Made by a program: the position numbers and the translations under genes
Assembly: GCA_009781965.1 (NCBI GenBank)
Contig: WQUS01000374.1
Coordinates: 1-8,701 of the forward strand
Direction: 5' to 3'
From: Bacillota bacterium
GTDB taxonomy: Bacteria > Bacillota > Desulfotomaculia > Desulfotomaculales > Desulfallaceae
Length of the DNA: 8,701 nucleotides
The notes under the pieces: model-generated
The model's input: only the letters and a program-made list of their open reading frames with translations
Databases searched by the model: none
What the model was told of the DNA's origin: nothing
In this document: positions 6,214-8,701 of the stretch, piece by piece
Layout of the letters: each line of letters opens with the position of its first letter
How positions within the stretch are numbered: position 1 is the first letter of the stretch

Positions 6214-6327
6214 CTACGTAAAGTAGAGCTGCATGATGACCGGCAGCTCTACTTCACGATCAATCACATTCAAGCCTAATGACTGGCTGTCAGCGCTTAA
6301 ACGATCACATTGCTGCAAACGTTTCAT
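6214..6327 (-). CDS. Possible short minus-strand ORF or gene fragment (37 aa)
   Basis: The minus frame is open from 6348 to a TAG at 6216-6214 and contains ATG at 6327 (MKRLQQCDRLSADSQ and onward). Its residue mix is protein-like, and it could be the 3' end of a decayed gene, perhaps a mobile-element protein, but I do not recognise it. An in-frame TGA (6351-6349) and lack of a clear ribosome site argue against a working gene. Its last codons coincide with the inverted repeat at 6217-6258. Confidence 0.15.
   Translation of the reverse strand: MKRLQQCDRLSADSQSLGLNVIDREVELPVIMQLYFT
6217..6258. repeat. Imperfect inverted repeat / hairpin after the lipoprotein gene
   Basis: AAGTAGAGCTGC (6221-6232) is the exact reverse complement of GCAGCTCTACTT (6243-6254), with a 10-nt loop. 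One A-C mismatch outward, CGT (6217-6219) pairs with ACG (6256-6258). No T-run follows on either strand, so it is not a canonical intrinsic terminator, though it could end or stabilise the subtilase-lipoprotein transcript. It could also be an extragenic palindromic repeat; other copies cannot be seen in this window. Confidence 0.55.
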
Positions 6328-6443
6328 GACTTGAACCAATTGCGTAATTCACAGCCCATACATGGCGATGGTTTAAGAAGCATAAAAAAACCGTTACTCA
6401 AAACAAAAAATCCAAGAAAGCTCTTAAATGCTGCTAAAATATG

Positions 6444-6515
6444 AAGGTTTCACCTATTTGCTTGTAGAATTGTTCTTTGTACCCCTACAAAACAATCAAG
6501 GCAGGTGAAATCCTT
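6444..6515. repeat. Long imperfect hairpin (about 72 nt) just upstream of the subtilase remnant
   Basis: The outer arms AAGGTTTCACCT (6444-6455) and AGGTGAAATCCTT (6503-6515) pair with one bulged base. Inside, GCTTG (6460-6464) faces CAAGGC (6497-6502) with a bulge, ATTGTT (6469-6474) pairs with AACAAT (6491-6496), and TTGTA (6477-6481) pairs with TACAA (6486-6490) around a CCCC loop. Nearly the whole segment folds on itself. It could be a small MITE-like element, a regulatory RNA hairpin, or a palindromic insertion end. No target-site duplication is evident. Confidence 0.45.
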
Positions 6516-7079
6516 AAATGTATATTCTTGACGGATTACTTTTTCCTTAGTGATATTATCGCTGGTATCGATTGGGCTATCAAAAACAAAATGCAAGTTA
6601 TCAATATGAGCTTAGGCGGTTCAGAGGATAGTATCATTCTTCAACAAGCTCTGCAAAAAGCAGTCAGTGCTGGCATAACTATTGTGGCCGCGGCAGGTAA
6701 TAACGGAGATGGTGGCGACGGCGTTGACACCATGAACTACCCGGCTAAATATCCGGAAGTTATTTCCGTAGGCGCCATTGACGGCAGCGAACAGGTAGCT
6801 GCCTATTCAAGCCGCGGTAGCGAACTTGACGTTGTCGCGCCAGGATCGTATATCCTAAGCACATTCAACAATGGCGGCTACATCATTAATGATGGCACCT
6901 CTATGGCGACTGCTCATGTTACCGGCGAAATTGCGGATATCTTAAGTTATAATCCTCAATTAAATCCGATACAAATAAAGGCGATTGTAATGCAAACGGC
7001 TACTCCCTTAGGGCCGCAAACCAGTTATGGTTCTGGTCTGATCAATGTTGCCAGAGCAATTGCCAATGCAAATCAATAA
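6477..7079 (+). pseudogene. 5'-truncated subtilisin-like protease (lacks catalytic Asp and His)
   Basis: From about 6549 the frame is clearly S8 subtilase: DIIAGIDWAI, VINMSLGG, oxyanion Asn in AAAGNNG, YSSRG, VVAPG, catalytic Ser in GTSMATAHV (Ala where Pro is usual), and YGSGLINVARA at the end. The Asn-Ser spacing of 67 residues is normal. Everything before it, including the DTG Asp motif, the HGT His motif and any signal or prodomain, is absent. The preceding 24 residues (6477-6548) do not resemble subtilase, and the TTG at 6477 lies within a hairpin stem without a ribosome site. The product could not form the triad, so this is taken as a 5'-truncated remnant. The rest of the frame is undamaged, which suggests recent loss or retention of some role. 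It ends 47 nt before the serpin and may have formed a protease-inhibitor operon with it. Confidence 0.8.
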
Positions 7080-7126
7080 ATTGTTTTTGGTTACAAAAGG
7101 TTCGCTGCAGAAAGGACGGTTTTTTT

Positions 7127-8386
7127 ATGCGGTTTAAAATCGCACCGGTAATTATTGTTCTGCTTTTGCTATTCATTTTTGCTATAGCGGCACAGTCAAC
7201 CAGGCAAGTCTTTGTTGATGGTAAGACCATAACTTTTGCTACGCCAAAAGAGGCGAAAGACGATGCAATGAGGATAAATTTCAGAGTTCTAAATCAACTG
7301 CGTCAAACACCGGATTTACAGGACAAGAACCTTATGTTTTCGCCCTTCAGCCTGCAAATGGCCTTTATGATGCTGGCCAACGGCGCGGAAGGCGAGACGA
7401 GGCAGGAAATTCTTAAAACCTTTGGCGTAAATGATTTGCAAAAATATGACGACACCGCGCAAGCGGCCTTGCAGGCGCTCAATGTTAACCAGGACATGAC
7501 CTTTAATATTGCCAATTCCATTTGGATAAACAGGGATTATTATCCAGGCGCTAATGTCGACTTTACCACCCAATTCAAAAGTGATATGCAAAACTATTTC
7601 AGCGCTAACGCGGCGGGAGTAAACAATGCCACCGGCGCTAAAACCATTAATGACTGGATCAGTGGCAAAACAAATAATAAAATCAATAGTGTTCTAACAG
7701 ACCAGGATATGCCATCTATATTGCTGTGTTTGGTAAACACTATTTATTTTAAAGCCGATTGGCAGGCTCAATTTAAAAACGGGACTACCAAAGCACCTTT
7801 TACAGAGCAAAACGGCCAAGTCAAGCAAACAGATTTTATGCACCAGACAGACTATTTCAATTATTACGAGGACACAACCATGCAAATGCTGGAAATGAGC
7901 TACCAAGGCGCGGATATTAGTCTGTATGTATTACTACCCAAAGAAGTTAGCGCAGGGTTGGCCGGTATTGATTCCAGTATGGTGGAAAAGGCGATTGCCA
8001 ATAAAAGCCAGCTGTATGTGGACGTGATTATGCCCAAATTTAAAACTGAAACGGCGATGAATTTGAAAGGTACCATGCAAGCGTTGGGCATTACAAGGGC
8101 TTTTAGTAAAAGTTGTCCTGATTTGACCAACAAACTGGTTACCGGGCTTCCCAATGGCGATAGGGTCTATATCACTCGGGTAATCCAAAAATCATTTATC
8201 CAAGTGGATGAAAAAGGAACCGAAGCGGCGGCGGCAACCGTGATAACAGCAGCTGCTACTGGAAGACCGGCCCAACCGCTCCAACCACAGGCGTTCTTTA
8301 ACGCCAACCGCCCGTTTATGTACCTGATCCGCAACAATACCAGCGGAGACATTTACTTTATGGGGCAGTATAGTTTTGTACAGTAA
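7127..8386 (+). CDS. Exported serpin, inhibitory-type (419 aa)
   Basis: This is a serine (or cysteine) protease inhibitor of the serpin family (MEROPS I4). Residues 1-22 are a hydrophobic signal or anchor (PVIIVLLLLFIFAIA), so it acts outside the membrane. Serpin motifs follow: FSPFSLQMAF (71-80), ANGAEGETRQEI (84-95), VNTIYFKADWQAQF (203-216), MPKF (303-306 region), ALGITRAF (319-326), FIQVDEKGTEAAAAT (357-371), ANRPFMYLIR (393-402) and FMGQ (411-414). The hinge GTEAAAAT (P15-P8) has the small residues needed for loop insertion, so it is likely inhibitory. The reactive loop is Ala/Thr-rich (TAAATGRPAQ), and the gap to the ANRPF strand is a few residues longer than in antithrombin. P1 is probably Thr or Ala near 374-378, a guess by alignment. 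AAAGGA (7111-7116) is the ribosome site, with 10 nt to ATG. No separate promoter is clear, so transcription with the subtilase remnant is possible. Confidence 0.95.
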   Translation: MRFKIAPVIIVLLLLFIFAIAAQSTRQVFVDGKTITFATPKEAKDDAMRINFRVLNQLRQTPDLQDKNLMFSPFSLQMAFMMLANGAEGETRQEILKTFGVNDLQKYDDTAQAALQALNVNQDMTFNIANSIWINRDYYPGANVDFTTQFKSDMQNYFSANAAGVNNATGAKTINDWISGKTNNKINSVLTDQDMPSILLCLVNTIYFKADWQAQFKNGTTKAPFTEQNGQVKQTDFMHQTDYFNYYEDTTMQMLEMSYQGADISLYVLLPKEVSAGLAGIDSSMVEKAIANKSQLYVDVIMPKFKTETAMNLKGTMQALGITRAFSKSCPDLTNKLVTGLPNGDRVYITRVIQKSFIQVDEKGTEAAAATVITAAATGRPAQPLQPQAFFNANRPFMYLIRNNTSGDIYFMGQYSFVQ

Positions 8387-8400
8387 CAAATCCTGCTTAC

Positions 8401-8424
8401 AAGGCATGGCAGCAGCCATGCCTT
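8401..8424 (+). terminator. Hairpin terminator after the serpin gene
   Basis: AAGGCATGGC (8401-8410) pairs perfectly with GCCATGCCTT (8415-8424) around the loop AGCA, 14 nt after the serpin stop. The following bases (ATTCCATTACTT) are T-rich but not a clean run, so efficiency may be moderate. Confidence 0.65.
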
Positions 8425-8478
8425 ATTCCATTACTTCAACTTTAAAGAAATTCATTGTGCAATAAAATTTCTGCCGCC

Positions 8479-8507
8479 TTGCACAAAATAATCACATCTT
8501 GTAAAAT
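8479..8507 (+). promoter_or_regulatory. Sigma-A-type promoter of the trpB2-like gene
   Basis: TTGCAC (8479-8484), a 17-nt spacer and TAAAAT (8502-8507) form a good vegetative promoter in the gap between the serpin terminator and the TrpB-like gene. Transcription would begin near 8514, giving a leader of about 48 nt with AGGAGAG (8542-8548) as ribosome site. This separates the downstream gene from the serpin unit. Confidence 0.6.
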
Positions 8508-8561
8508 GAAGGCATGGTTTTTATCGACCGCTTAGCTTATGAGGAGAGTGAGAAGAAAAAG

Positions 8562-8701
8562 ATGAGCGAAGTTAAAATTATGCTCACGGAAAAGGAAATC
8601 CCCGAAAAATGGTACAATGTCATGGCGGACATGCCCAATTTGCCCAAGCCGCCGCTAAATCCCGCTACCAAACAGCCAATTGGCCCCGAAGACCTGTCGG
8701 C
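8562..8701 (+). CDS. TrpB2-type tryptophan synthase beta-like PLP enzyme (N-terminal fragment, runs off window)
   Basis: The 46 visible codons match the distinctive N-terminus of TrpB2-type proteins: a short KI-L-E start, EIPEKWYNV (13-21), a proline-rich stretch LPKPPLNPAT, then PIGPEDL (40-46). Full proteins are about 430-450 aa PLP enzymes that make tryptophan from indole and serine or salvage indole; the PLP lysine lies beyond the window. ATG 8562 is chosen because family N-termini begin here and a purine-rich AGGAGAG precedes it at 8542-8548 with rather long spacing. ATG 8514 is in frame and open but coincides with the predicted transcription start. The family call rests on the N-terminal pattern only, and no tryptophan operon neighbours are visible. 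Confidence 0.85.
   Translation, partial: MSEVKIMLTEKEIPEKWYNVMADMPNLPKPPLNPATKQPIGPEDLS

Larger units (their letters stand above)
6183..6548 (+). other. Hairpin-rich rearrangement scar between the lipoprotein gene and the subtilase remnant
   Basis: No convincing gene lies in this stretch. It holds an imperfect inverted repeat at 6217-6258, a short open frame on the minus strand (6214-6348), A-rich runs (6384-6410), and a long imperfect hairpin at 6444-6515. Recognisable subtilase sequence begins abruptly at about 6549. This suggests deletion or insertion removed the N-terminal half of the second subtilase gene. No transposase or direct repeat flanking the scar was recognised. Confidence 0.5.

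Noticed and set aside
6217..6258. Intrinsic terminator for the subtilase-lipoprotein operon
   Set aside because: The stem is good but no T-run follows on either strand, so it is listed only as an inverted repeat.
6444..6515. Integron attC site
   Set aside because: The segment is an imperfect long palindrome, but the ends lack the conserved attC core sites (RYYYAAC and GTTRRRY), and no integrase or cassette array is present.
8514..8561. In-frame upstream ATG at 8514 as the start of the TrpB2-like gene
   Set aside because: It coincides with the predicted transcription start, has no usable ribosome site, and would add residues not typical of the family N-terminus.

Overview
The window looks like a chromosomal segment of an anaerobic, probably endospore-forming Firmicute (Sporomusaceae/Negativicutes or Peptococcaceae-like; this is inferred). 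The reasons are a 2-hydroxyacyl-CoA dehydratase-activase type gene set, strong AGGAGG ribosome sites with frequent GTG/TTG starts, a TrpB2-type gene, and a candidate tandem Spo0A box. All confidently called genes are on the + strand.

Region 1 (1-3250) is a tight three-gene operon with GC-rich codons. Two DUF2229-type CoA-activase-related proteins are followed directly by a BadF/BadG/BcrA/BcrD-type ATPase with the [4Fe-4S]-binding cysteines. Together they resemble a split version of the very large single-chain activase proteins known from other anaerobes. A Rho-independent terminator follows at 3212-3246.

Region 2 (3250-4862) is AT-rich. A sigma-A-like promoter (TTGACA, 20-nt spacer containing nine consecutive G, extended TGTTATAAT) lies downstream of two 0A-box-like heptamers exactly 10 bp apart. 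It drives a roughly 380-nt leader with two tiny ORFs that have ribosome sites, then an unrecognised 336-aa secreted protein. A 15-bp perfect hairpin terminator or attenuator closes this unit.

Region 3 (4863-8424) is an extracytoplasmic protease and inhibitor neighbourhood. It holds an S8 subtilisin-like protease with a complete Asp/His/Asn/Ser set but no propeptide, an overlapping small lipoprotein gene, a hairpin-rich scar of about 370 nt, a 5'-truncated second subtilase lacking the catalytic Asp and His, and then an exported serpin with an inhibitory-type hinge. The serpin sits 47 nt after the subtilase remnant. It may once have been the partner of that protease, or may restrain the intact one; both are inference from position.

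Region 4 (8425-8701) has a good sigma-A-type promoter and the first 46 codons of a TrpB2-like PLP enzyme running off the window.

The most interesting points are the G9 tract inside a promoter (candidate phase variation), the possible Spo0A control of an unknown secreted protein, and the co-location of subtilases with a secreted serpin, which is unusual in bacteria. No tRNA, rRNA, CRISPR array or intact insertion sequence was seen.
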